Below are positions 13,375 through 23,400 of a stretch of 64,000 nucleotides of DNA, one piece after another; positions within the stretch are counted from its first letter, which is position 1; every line of letters starts with the position of its first letter. The DNA comes from Crotophaga sulcirostris (Eukaryota > Chordata > Aves > Cuculiformes > Crotophagidae). The stretch lies in assembly GCA_013397455.1 (NCBI GenBank), contig VYZB01000381.1, positions 331,740 to 395,739 of the forward strand, given 5' to 3'. Position numbers and translations under genes: made by a program. Under the pieces are notes generated by a model, which was not told the origin of the DNA, searched no databases, and saw only the letters and a list, made by a program, of their open reading frames with translations.

Positions 13375-16300
13375 CCATAGCCAAGTACTGCTAATATCTT
13401 CTTCGTTAAGTCCCTTTGCTAAAAAAAAAAACAACAACAAACTGATTCATAGTTTGCCATGAAAGCTCTGATCTTTCCTTTTTTCCCCCCTCAGTGTCTA
13501 TAGCAGCATTACCTAGGAACCTCACTGCTGGGTACTGGACAGATGCTAAATTTACTTGCTTACACAGCACAAACTAAAAATTCTGTTCTGCTCCCTGGCT
13601 GTAAAGTTACCTTCAGTAGCTTCATGGAATAAAGACCAGATCTTACTGGGAAGAATTTCCCAGTCTCTGCAATCTACAGTGCAATTGTTGACACGCAATA
13701 CCAGCTGCTGCTACGACCCCCAACTCCTCAACCGGGGAGCGCAAGTTAGAAGTTGCAGAAGGGATTGTGGCTTTTATATCCAAGATTTGTCACTATATAT
13801 TTTTACTTCTACTGTTTCTTTCCTTAATTAAAACTCTTCCAGACATTTTACACTCTTTGGAGAAATTCTACCGTGCTCCCAACAGAACATGTAAAGTTCA
13901 TCTTGTCTCAGGTTTAAACCTTTTACGTTCTCCCTTCTTCCATTCTCTACGAGAGTTTGTATCCTTTGAGCCCTGGAAAAGTTGGTAGAGACACCCATAG
14001 ACACAGTGCACAAAACTTCTTATTGAACTAAAATTACTAGAAGAATATAGGTATTTTTCATATGATATGAAATTCTGAGCAATAGTAACAGCACCAAAAC
14101 AGGGCTGGGGAAGAACAGCACACAGCGCACAGAAAGTAGAGCAACATTCCCTTGAAGAGGAAGAAAACGGGATGTGAATCTCTGTCACAGCAACTTTCTC
14201 TGATGCAATCTCTCCAAAGTCTTTCCCCTCTCAGGCTAAATGCAATATTTATTGATTACTTCAAATCAATACGATGAAAAAAAATCCTATTTTTTAAATA
14301 TATTGATCTTTCCATATTTCTCAATAATTGATAATGATTAGATCATCTTTACTTTTACAAGTGGAATTGGAAGAGGAGGGAAAAGTTAATACAAATACTT
14401 CAAAGATACCAGTTTTCTCATCATCCCTGTCCTTAATAAGCTTAGTGTACCGAGACCCCATTCTGTGATAGTAACCTCATCAGGAACCCAGCAACCAGGC
14501 CATTTCCCTTAGAGAGGTTTTTCAATTTATTCTGTCAATAAAATAAACAACTCCCTCCCCATTCTTCCCAGTTAACAACTCCTCCCTATTCCAGACTTTC
14601 AGAGATACTCAGAGCAGACAGTGGCATTCAGTTTCTCTGACTCAGATTTCCTCCCATTCACGGAATATGGAGATTTCCAGTAACCTCTGAAATCAAGTCA
14701 CATTTCCTCAGGCTGTGCATTAGAGTCAGTGACAACTTTGTTAATTCTCTGTTGCAGGGTCCAGAATTCATTCCTTCATTGACTTATAATTCCAGTGTTA
14801 CACCTTTCCATGTCTATCAAATACATCACTTATTCCTTTCAACTTTCTCCTTCTGTTCATAAAATAATTTTAATTTTTATCAGATCAATGACTCATGTGT
14901 CTTGTACATCAGAGGAAACAGTGTCAGAGACATAACACCTGGCAGGATGCCCTCATTTGCCAATGATTTTTATTTTCCCTTCATGATGGTTCCTTGGTCA
15001 GTTTCTGTCTGTCATGTAGAATATTAATTAGAAACAGAGATGGCAATTTTGTAGTCCTATCAACATTTCTAGTGACAACTAGAACCAGGCAGAAAAAATT
15101 TCTCTGGGATGTGGAAGTTAATATGGAAAAGTAAAAATGTCGTATTTCACAATTTTTGAAATAGCCTTAGGTTTGCACACGAGACAGACTCAACACCAGC
15201 ATTCAGCATGACCATATATATGTACCAGTGTATTCTGACACATATGTATTTATAGCTGCTTGCATGTGTTGGGGTGTGAATATAATCACATCTTTATATG
15301 TCAGAGCGTACATTTTTGGTTTCTGCACACGCATGCCCTGCGCACGCATGTACTGCAGACAGACACTGTCGGTACAGTGGAACTAATGTATTCTTACCAT
15401 ATGCCCTCACCTGAGAGACAAACTACAGGTACAAATCATTGTCTGTGTTAGTTTCCCAATTTGAACTTATACAAATGCATCTTCCTTGGAGCTGCCTCAC
15501 CTGCCGCGGGAAAAATTCTCCCAAAGGTAAGTACCAAAAGGCAGCAAGCAGTTGCAGAAATGTAGAATCCTCCAGAAGAAATGAAATACATACACTGCCT
15601 TAGGACACGTGCACAGAGGGTCTAGGAAGGGTCTAGGAAGAAGCATTTTCTTACTCTCTCTGTAAGGTCCTGCACTGAGGGAAACCCCACAATCTGCTGA
15701 TTAGAACTTCCACAGGTTCCTGCTGTCATCGCTCACATCAACCCACGCAGGCAAAGGAAAGGGACCTTCCACTGCTTGAGGAAGACAAATCCAAAACCCG
15801 AAGAGTGGGACTCGGGACAATGAATTCCTTTGCTTAGTTTTTGTTCAGACCCTTCTTGGGTCTGACTGTTACAAAAATTGAGTTCTCCTTAAACTCCAAG
15901 GTGAAGGGAGTCACCTCCTCTCTCCTTTGCTTTCTTCATTCTCTCTCAATAACTGTGAGGTGAGATACAGTTTCCAGGTAACTGTATGGATCGCGTATTG
16001 AGTGACCACATCCACTTCTCTTCCTACGTTCTACTCTTCCTCCAATTTTTTCTTATAGCTTAACAAGCAACTAAACAAGAAGCAATTTGCAATATTTTTA
16101 AACTCACTCCTAATTTAAGCTTTACCTTAGCAAACAATGCTGTCCACATAATTAAAAGCAGTATTTTATTTTTTTAAAATAAGGAAAACAGCTATTAAAA
16201 ATCTTATCAATGGCCAGCAGTCAGAAGCATAAATCAGTGCCTTAAGGATAATATGCTCACACAGCTAGGTAGTGATACAGGCACAAATGAAATACCTGTA

Positions 16301-16577
16301 CTTGCATTATATGTTCACAATGTAATTGTGTTATGGTGGGAGAAAGAAATGGCTATGGGGATATATATTGGGTCAACTTTTATCATCATCTACAGGAATG
16401 CAATCTGAAATCTAAACTTAACAAAACGAGAATCTAAATCAAATTAGTACCTGACACATCACATGTATACCTTTAAATATACTGTATTTTTAAGGCTTCT
16501 CACATATTTTCCTTCTCTCAATAACTTTTTCCAGACTTAGCCATACTTCCTTTCATCATCAAACTCCTTTGATTTTA

Positions 16578-16612
16578 ATTAATTAATTAAATAAATAAAT
16601 AAATAAAATGAG
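16578..16612 (+). repeat. (TTAA)n/(AAAT)n microsatellite
   Basis: Three TTAA units pass into about five AAAT units in an otherwise AT-rich part of the intron. Confidence 0.9.
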
Positions 16613-17914
16613 ATTGAAAAATAAGAGGTTGAGATATTTTAAATTATATTTCTCTGCCTCTTTCTCACAACCTCAACACTATTAAAGAGAAAGTTAGCTG
16701 GCACACAGAAAGAAGACAAGCACTTCTCTGAACACAGAGCTCTCCAACAGTTTCTCATCTCAAAAAGCAGCACTTTGTCTACTGTAAAGCCACAGGGGCT
16801 CAGTGCCACTTCCCCCAAGGCCACCTTCAACTGTCTACTCAGTGGCCAGAGAGATGTGAATATGGGTAAGGCGTACTTGACATTATTGAAAAATGACTGA
16901 GAGCCCACGGAAAAGTAACAGGGGTGAACAGCAATACAAAATGCAGATTACTTCTTACTATTTGCACGTTGTGTGAGTTCCTTTTCTCAATTCCAAAAGT
17001 AGAAAAAATAGAAGGAAAAAGTTAAGAGACAATATAGTAAGTGATGAATATCCAGCTTTTGATTGTGGCATTTTGTTTTTTTTTTTTCTTAACTAAGGTA
17101 AATGCACTTTCTGTTTTTGCCTTAATATTAAAAGGCTCCCAGCGGCATACAGAATACATTTCCCTTAAGAAACTGTTTGTTTATTTTTAATTCAAAATAG
17201 AGCAGCCACAAGTGAGCACCAGTGGGGAAAAGAAAATCACATGGGTTAGATTATTAATTTCTATTAACAATACTAAGTCTCATTTTAATGAAACTGCTGG
17301 AAGCAGGGGATTAAAGAAGGAAGAAATGAGCGTGAAGACATAGAATATCAGGAAACAACAGACAGAAAGACAGATAAAAGACAGCTGTAATTAGGAAAAA
17401 CGAGTAAGTATCATTGTGGGTTTATTGTTTGGTTTTAATTGTTTTAATTTTACTAAATACAGTGTGTTCTTAAAACAAAAGCAATGGAACAGGCAAAATT
17501 ACTTCACTCCCACCTCTGATGAGACCACAGAACCTCTGTAGGTGACACACGGATTAACATGCAAACACACAAAAGGGGACTCTGCTCAGGGTGAGATCCA
17601 TCAGAGAGGAGGAACGCATTTCAAATTAATTAATGCAAAAGCTGTGAAGATTTTTGCCTTGTTTCCCAACTTCCCCAAAAGGATCAACCCAAACTTAACA
17701 TGCCGAAGTGATTTTCAGCACAGTGTTACGAGGCACAGCCCACTTCGAAATACAAAGAGCAGGAGCAGGTGCGAAGGTACTGGTCCCAGCTCGGGATGCT
17801 CGCTTGCCAACACCCCCCTCCCCCCAACTCCACTCTTTCCCCGGGCCGGCTGTAGGAAACTGAATTTCGATAGGGTATTTCAGGTGAAAAGCGGGACCGC
17901 TTTTTTTTTTTTTT

Positions 17915-17987
17915 GATAAAAGACAGTGGGGTTTTTTTGTTTGTTTTTGGTTTTTGTTGTGTTTTTTTTTTTTATAAAAGACAGTGG
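17915..17987. repeat. T-rich insert flanked by 14-bp direct repeats
   Basis: ATAAAAGACAGTGG occurs at 17916-17929 and again at 17974-17987. Between them are about 44 bases of almost only T and G, ending in a T run, and a further T run precedes the first copy. This could be a poly(A)-only insertion in reverse with a target-site duplication, or a tandem duplication by slippage. Confidence 0.6.
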
Positions 17988-18176
17988 CTTAATGGACCCA
18001 CTTTGTGTAATTTTTATACGCACGTCTCACATAGTAATTCATCCTAATAAAAAACCCAGCACAGACGGAAAGTAAAACTAGGCAGAAAGGGCTACCAGTG
18101 CTCCCTGTTCCTAGGAGGGAGAAGTTACAAGGCAAGACACCAGTACGCGACCCCCCGCGCAGCGCAGAACACTCAC

Positions 18177-18226
18177 TGGTTGTGGTAGCCGAGCGGGTCG
18201 GAGATGCACAGCTCGGAAATGTCCAT
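18177..18226 (-). CDS. ESRRB: ESRRB first coding exon (N-terminus only)
   Basis: The minus strand reads ATG at 18226-18224, then 16 codons giving MDISELCISDPLGYHN, then two bases (CA) and a consensus GTGAGT donor at 18176-18171. The exon therefore ends in phase 2 and a following G would complete Gln. From memory, mammalian ESRRB long isoforms begin MDVSELCIPDPLGYHNQ; the match is all but residues 3 (Val to Ile) and 9 (Pro to Ser). ESRRG begins with a related MDxxELC pattern, so this is an ERR-family N-terminus. ESRRB is a nuclear orphan receptor that binds TNAAGGTCA-type half-sites as a transcription factor, with roles in pluripotency, placenta and inner ear. Only the extreme N-terminus is here; the DNA-binding and ligand-like domains lie on later exons to the left, outside the window. 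The start is supported by family match, not by a strong Kozak context (C at -3, G at +4). No upstream acceptor is obvious, so this exon probably also carries 5' UTR. Confidence 0.85.
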
Positions 18227-18243
18227 CAGTCCAGTTTGAGCAT
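18226..18243 (-). promoter_or_regulatory. Five-codon uORF overlapping the ESRRB start
   Basis: On the minus strand an ATG at 18243-18241 opens a reading frame of five codons (MLKLD) that ends at TGA, 18228-18226. The last base of that stop is the first base of the ESRRB ATG, giving the arrangement TGATG. If the transcript starts upstream, ribosomes using the first ATG would terminate exactly on the main start. Such overlaps are known to permit termination-reinitiation or to repress the main ORF. The uORF ATG has G at -3 (GGA-ATG-C), a reasonable context. That it is translated is inference. Confidence 0.5.
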
Positions 18244-18262
18244 TCCCGGTTGGAGGAGAAGT

Positions 18263-18584
18263 GAAAGGAAGAGAAAGAAAGAAGAACAGGAAAGGGAGAA
18301 AGAAAGAAAAACAGGAAGGAAAGAAAGAAAAACAGGAAAGAAAGAAAAAAGGAAAGGAAGAAAAAAGGAAAGAAAGTAAGAAAAAAGGAAAGAAAGAGAA
18401 AAGGAAAAAAGAAAGAAAAAAAGGGGAGAAAAGGAAAGAAAGAAAAAAGGAAAGAAAAAAGGAATGAAAGAAAAATGAAAGAAGGAAAAAAGGAAAGAGA
18501 GAAAGAAGGAAAGGAAGGATAAAAACGAAAGAAGAAAAAAAGGGAAAAGAAGGGGGCGAAAAAAAAAAAAGAAAGAAAGAAAGA
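18263..18584 (+). repeat. Polypurine (GAAA/GGAAA-rich) tract, about 320 bp
   Basis: The plus strand is almost entirely A and G, built from imperfect GAAAG, AAAGG and GGAAA units, with only about a dozen interrupting C or T bases. On the ESRRB sense strand it is a long CU-rich run starting about 36 bases upstream of the start codon, so it is either 5' UTR or core-promoter DNA. The open frames that cross it are translations of the repeat (runs of Phe, Leu and Ser, or of Lys, Glu and Arg), not genes. Long purine mirror-like tracts can form triplex (H-DNA) and are prone to length change. Confidence 0.9.
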
Positions 18585-18593
18585 CCAACTAAA

Positions 18594-19140
18594 GTGGGGA
18601 GCTCCGGGCAAAGGAGCCCGGCGGGGAGGCAGCGCCGCTCCGCTCCCGCACCCGCGTGCGGACACACTGGCGGCGGCGGCGGGCGGCGCGCAGGACGCGG
18701 CCACGGGGGATTTCGCCGCCCCGAGCCGCGCTGTAGCTTTAACGCCGGGAGACGGATGGAGACGGCNNNNNNNNNNNNNNNNNNNNNNNNNNNNNNNNNN
18801 NNNNNNNNNNNNNNNNNNNNNNNNNNNNNNNNNNNNNNNNNNNNNNNNNNNNNNNNNNNNNNNNNNNNNNNNNNNNNNNNNNNNNNNNNNNNNNNNNNNN
18901 NNNNNNNNNNNNNNNNNNNNNNNNNNNNNNNNNNNNNNNNNNNNNNNNNNNNNNNNNNNNNNNNNNNNNNNNNNNNNNNNNNNNNNNNNNNNNNNNNNNN
19001 NNNNNNNNNNNNNNNNCCCGCCGCGCGCCCCCCTCGCCTCGTTCGCACTTGTGTGTCCCTCGTGGGCACCTTGCGGTGAAGGGCGCCCCGTGGGACCCCT
19101 CTGCCCGCCCGTCCCGCAGGGCACACGCACAGCAGCGAGC
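18594..19140. promoter_or_regulatory. ESRRB: CpG-island-like region, probable ESRRB promoter or first exon
   Basis: Sequence on both sides of the assembly gap is GC-rich with many CpG dinucleotides: CGG triplet-like runs around 18670-18690, and GCGCGCC and CGCC blocks at 19017-19100. It lies immediately upstream of the ESRRB start on the minus strand. No TATA box is visible in what is readable. The transcription start may lie in the gap, so the boundary between 5' UTR and promoter cannot be set. Confidence 0.65.
18767..19016. other. Assembly gap, 250 N
   Basis: A run of exactly 250 undetermined bases lies inside the CpG-rich block. Its round length suggests an estimated or placeholder size. 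Open frames drawn through it are meaningless. Confidence 0.99.
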
Positions 19141-19320
19141 CGCCTCGCACACGCGTGACATCCAACCGCCTTGCACACGTGTGACCTTGGCACCACCGAG
19201 CACACACATGACATTAAGTCACCTCTCACATGCGTGACATTGAGCCGCCTTGCACACACGTGACATCGAGCCGCTTTGCACACGTGTGACATCAGCACCG
19301 CTGCAACACGCGCAGCGCTC
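19113..19320. repeat. 26-bp minisatellite with CACGTG-like cores, about 8 units
   Basis: The core TTGCACACGTGTGACATC recurs with a 26-bp period. CACAC-type cores start at 19122, 19148, 19174, 19201, 19227, 19253, 19279 and about 19304, so spacing is 26 throughout except one interval of 27 and one of about 25. The outer units are degenerate (CACACGCACAG, AACACGCGCAG). Units at 19174 and 19279 carry the palindrome CACACGTGTG, an E-box; the unit at 19253 also contains CACGTG. Unit two reads TGACCTTGG at 19182-19190, whose reverse complement CCAAGGTCA resembles an SF-1/ERR half-site. The array borders the CpG-rich promoter region. The minus-strand translation (Cys/Ala/Arg-rich repeats) is a repeat artefact. 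Confidence 0.85.
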
Positions 19321-19859
19321 CGCACACACACGCTTTGTGCACCGACAGCCTCGTCACTGCACTCCGGCATCCGCTTTCCCGTACGCACACAAACTCGTTA
19401 GTACGTGCACACGGAAGAGCACCCGAGTCCCCTTTCAAAGCAGCGTAATTCAGATGTCACCAGCACAGTTTACAAAACCACACTGGAATAAATGCTGGCA
19501 CATGAGATCAGAATCAGACATTCAGGATAAGTTCAGGATAATCATGCATATTCCCAGGCAAAAAAAAAACCAAACCAAAAAAGCATAGATACAGGCCCTA
19601 CGAAATCTTTACAAACATCAAAGTGCACACTCTACCAGCCTCAGTAAAGAAACATTTTCAAACCTCGGCACGCGGACTGGCTACCACCACAGTCAGTGTG
19701 CTTTCACAGTCCCTGCGCACATTTTCACACTCATAAAATTCCACTGCACATTGACAGCACCATACCAACACCTACCTGAAGGCCCCTCTCCATATAAGTG
19801 TGCGAGCCTCTCAGGCACGGGCCTTGCACACACAGTCTTCCACTGAAAGCCTGACTCGC

Positions 19860-19967
19860 AGTATCATGGTATCACAAGGTTGGAAAGGACCTCTGAGATT
19901 TTGTTGGGTTATAGGTTGGACTCAATGATCTCAGAGGTCCTTTCCAACCATGTAATACTGTGATACT
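19860..19967. mobile_element. CR1 3'-end foldback (inverted pair)
   Basis: A reversed CR1 3' terminus (19860-19899) and a forward CR1 3' terminus (about 19900-19975) lie back to back with both 3' ends outward. The 40-base arms 19860-19899 and 19928-19967 are inverted repeats with about four mismatches, separated by 28 bases of forward CR1 sequence (TTGTTGGGTTATAGG). The DNA or RNA could form a stable hairpin. It may have arisen from one insertion with an inverted segment or from two insertions. Confidence 0.85.
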
Positions 19968-20214
19968 GTGATAGAAGAAAATGCAGAGTGGTTCAGCCAT
20001 AAACATGGCAATATGCACTACTTAAATTAGGCTAAAACTTTCCATGCAATCAGTATTTGCCGAAATTTGAGAATATTCAAAAAAGAGGAACGGCCAAGTT
20101 TACAGCCAGTGTTAACCATTCTTGCTTTTTGAAGTCTATCAGTGCAACGTCCTCGCTACCTCCTTTACCAGAGACCTTAACAGATGACATACAAGCCAAC
20201 ACTATGTCCAAGCC

Positions 20215-20416
20215 CAGGGGTGTCAAACCCACAGCTCCCACTGTTCTCCTGATCCAGCAGCGTAACGCTTGTCACACCCTGCACACGTGCCCAGCGCTGG
20301 AGGAGCGCAGGGACAACGAGCTCGGCGCTGCCAACGGGTACAAACAAGGTGCTGGGCTGGAAAAAACAAGGTGGAGGGATGGATTCGCCCCATGGGCTGT
20401 GGGTTTGACACCCCTG
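20215..20416 (+). mobile_element. hAT-like MITE, copy A (202 bp)
   Basis: Begins CAGGGGTGTCAAACCCACAG and ends with its exact reverse complement, a perfect 21-bp terminal inverted repeat. The interior has no transposase. TIRs starting CAGGGGTGTCAAAC are known from hAT (Charlie/Buster-like) DNA transposons of vertebrates. The flanking octamers are TCCAAGCC (left) and CACTAGCC (right), matching at 5 of 8 positions; the right one fits the nnnTAnnn target preference described for Buster-type hATs. A homologous copy in reverse orientation lies at 55689-55859. The protein frames across this interval are chance. Confidence 0.82.
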
Positions 20417-23400
20417 CACTAGCCCGTCAGCAGACCTTGCGGGGACAAGTTGTGGGGTTCAGATCAACTATCCTTAAGACAGGACAGCCTAAAGCTATCA
20501 AAACAGAGGTCTTTTATGGTGAAAGGTACATAGGAAGATGGCACACAAAATAGGTTAGTTTAAAAAACAGGAGTCAGAGAGAAGACATCCACAGTTTTAA
20601 GACTATAGCAGAATCTGGTTACCTGAATATTGCAGGTGACACAATTCAGATTATACATCTTTCCAGCAAACAGAATTAGTACAAATGGAACACAGGTATA
20701 CAAAGGTATATGTGTATAAGTGATGTATCAGCCTAGCAGAATCTCGAAGGTGTTTTAGATGTGGAAGGAACAGAAGACAAGAGCTTTAGTAGGGCATTAG
20801 CATTAGCAGAGTCCAAGATTGTAAGGAATCTCATTGACCACATCAGAGAACACCTGGCCCACACAGATGCAAGAAGGACAAAACCAGCACTAGTGCCTTT
20901 CCAAAAGAAATCTTAAGTCGGAGAGGACCTTGGTGATGACCTAGATGCTCCATGAGGAAGGTTCCTGATGCACAGTAGGCAAGAGAGGCTGGAGGATGCA
21001 CACAGGGTCAGGGCCTGGGCAGGCTACAGTTCAAGAGCAGTCAGTGTTTGCAGTGAGCAGATCCTGATGGAGAGCAATCTTCTCCAGGATGTTGCTCCCT
21101 GTCTGAATCCAGACTGTGCAGAGATTAGCTCTGGTGTGGGCTCTCACTGAACGGGAGACCGCAGTGGGAATGGCCTGGCGGGCAGGTCCTGCTCTCCCAA
21201 TAGCTGATGTTTTAATTTTGCACTTCAACATTTATGCAGTTCGAGGTGAGGCAGGCAGGGAGCCATGTGATCACCTGGCACAAGGTCCACAGGGCCAAAT
21301 TAACTGATATAAACAGTACAATGATGGGTTTGTGCTCTGGAAATGGGCTGCTGCTGACAGAGGACTGCCTGGCTAAGGTGGGTATTTACAGAGTGGTGCA
21401 GAAATGTAACATAAATCTCTTCTGACCCAGTGCAAATGGACACATGGGGCTTCCCCTGCCTTGAGATTAGCTGTGCAGGGGTCTGGCTCTTCTTTTCTGA
21501 GAAGGATAGAAAGGAATATTTTCGTTGGCAGGGCCCAATCTGCCAACTTGAATTCCTCAAGAAAGAGGAAAACAGTCCTGCAGGTTTATTGTGGAACTTC
21601 AGGAGGCTTCATCTTCTTTTGCAGCCCCCTCTGCACACAGTGCTTGCTGAGTTCTTCTCACAGCTTTAGCCAGTTTCTCTTCCTCGCAAAGAATAAAGGA
21701 AACACTAATCTCAACATAACCATCCCTCCAATATGTGTGTTTTTTTAAAAAAGTACCAGGATGAGATTGGAAAGGACTGTAAGATTAAGCTGGCAGGTCA
21801 AAAACCTCAGTCTGGATAAATACAAGGCAGAACTGCACATGCAGCAGTAGCTTGCCCTGTGACCATAACTGTTGTTTGCAGACCTGAGTCTTGCCCTGGA
21901 GCTGCTGCTCTCTCCCTGCAGGAGGGGCAGGAACAGTCCTGGCCTCTAAGCAGAACACACCCACAGGTGCTCTGGTAAGGGCTACCCATTGGGATGGCTT
22001 TCATAAGGCAGCCTCTGGCTTTTGAGGTCGCCAGTTCTCCTCACACCTGGTCCAAAGGCAGAGCAATGCCTTTCGATCAGTGTTAGCCTCGGACAGAGCA
22101 CAATCAGAGTGCTGTATGCTGATGGAGCTGAAGGCACTGTCAGCTGTCTGAGACATGCAAATCCCCCTCCACAGAAAGAAAGCAAGAACTGTGAGGACAC
22201 ATCTCTACTTTTGCTGGTTTTTCAAAGAGATTTTCAAAGAGACTTTCTTTAGAGACTTTCTCCGATCCTTTAATGACTGATCTGGTTTTTACAGATTAAT
22301 TTTTTACTTTTTTTTAACTTTTATAATGGAATAATGATCAACTTTTCAGCAAGCTGACTGATTGACTGACAGAAATTTCATTTGGTCTAATATAGGAGTA
22401 ACCTGCAAATCATGCCAAACAAACTTGATTTCATTTGTTGATAAGGGTAGGCTTTTTTTGTGAATAAGGAAAATGCAGCAGAGGGAGAGATCTAGTTACT
22501 TTTGGGGGCTTGAGGTTATTTTTTCCCCTTTTATGAAGGTCCTATTATTATATTCCCACAAGGAAGTCAGTGAAGTGGTATCTGCACAGGGCAAACCCCA
22601 TACATAATAATTAGGAGACCTAAGCTGTGTACAGACATTTTTATTTCATCTGCTGGGGAAAGAGGGGTTCAATGACAAGAGATCTTTCTCAGCCCCTGTC
22701 TCATTTCAGGAAACAATGGTTACAGAGGCGTCATTGTGGTAAGTTTAGAAGACAACCCTTTCACACTTTTGAGGCCAATAGTACTGCATGGACTTCGCAC
22801 AAGTCACTGTGTTGCATGTCCTCATCCTTCTGCTTTGCAAGGAGAGAAACTTAGGTCCCCTGAGCACAGGACCCTGATTGCTGGTAGGCTTTCACCACTC
22901 CCACATACACCCCCTTCCACAGCAAACATCTATTCCAGGTACAGACTCAATCCATGGGAACAAAGCAGCCTTCTTTATTTTGGGCTCTGTTCTATTTTCT
23001 CTTACTACACCCAAACAAACCAGTTTGCTCTCCCCATCAAAGGCAGCATCTTGTTTTCTACCAAACTCAAACAATATGCTTCCATCTAAAAGGTATCACC
23101 ACCATCAGTGCTGAAGCTCAACATCTATTTAAGCAGGAAATAGTTTCCACATTGTAATTTTTAAATAACTGCCCATCTCAACATCCTTAGACATGTTTCA
23201 AGCATTACCTAGTCTTTAAAACATCTGTGTTATAATTCTCAATCTACAGATTGCCAAATCATATCATAAAGAGGTTATGTGGCTTGCCCCAGATCAATCT
23301 GAGCAAATCTGTAGCAGAGGAAGTCTGAATACAAGCGTCTTAACCCTTACTGTCCCACTTCGAATGAAGATTCTTTGTCCCAAAAAACATGACCTTTCAT

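Larger units (their letters stand above)
11573..17915. other. AT-rich intronic stretch, no genes seen
   Basis: Unique AT-rich sequence with two microsatellites and one AAGGTCA site. A short duplicated GGGTCTAGGAA occurs near 15620. No transposon was recognised over more than 6 kb. Confidence 0.5.
1..18176 (-). other. ESRRB: ESRRB intron 1 (5' part, continues off the left edge)
   Basis: This is the sequence downstream of the exon-1 donor. No frame on the minus strand shows the expected continuation of ESRRB (Leu-Leu-Asn-Arg-Met-Ser, then a serine/proline-rich A/B domain, then the C4 zinc fingers), so the second coding exon is inferred to lie beyond position 1. The intron holds one young CR1 (about 582-1460), one older CR1 (6700-6930), a GC-rich patch (7340-7520), a candidate 52-nt exon (11521-11572) and simple repeats. 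The stretch from 6.9 to 17.9 kb is AT-rich and almost free of recognisable transposons. Confidence 0.7.

Noticed and set aside
13680..13760. tRNA-like segment
   Set aside because: No acceptor stem pairing and no TTCRANY-type loop could be found.
18111..19388. Minus-strand open frame of 425 codons across the promoter region
   Set aside because: It runs through the 250-N gap, the polypurine tract and the 26-bp minisatellite. Its composition (Phe/Leu/Ser runs, Cys/Ala/Arg repeats) comes from the repeats.
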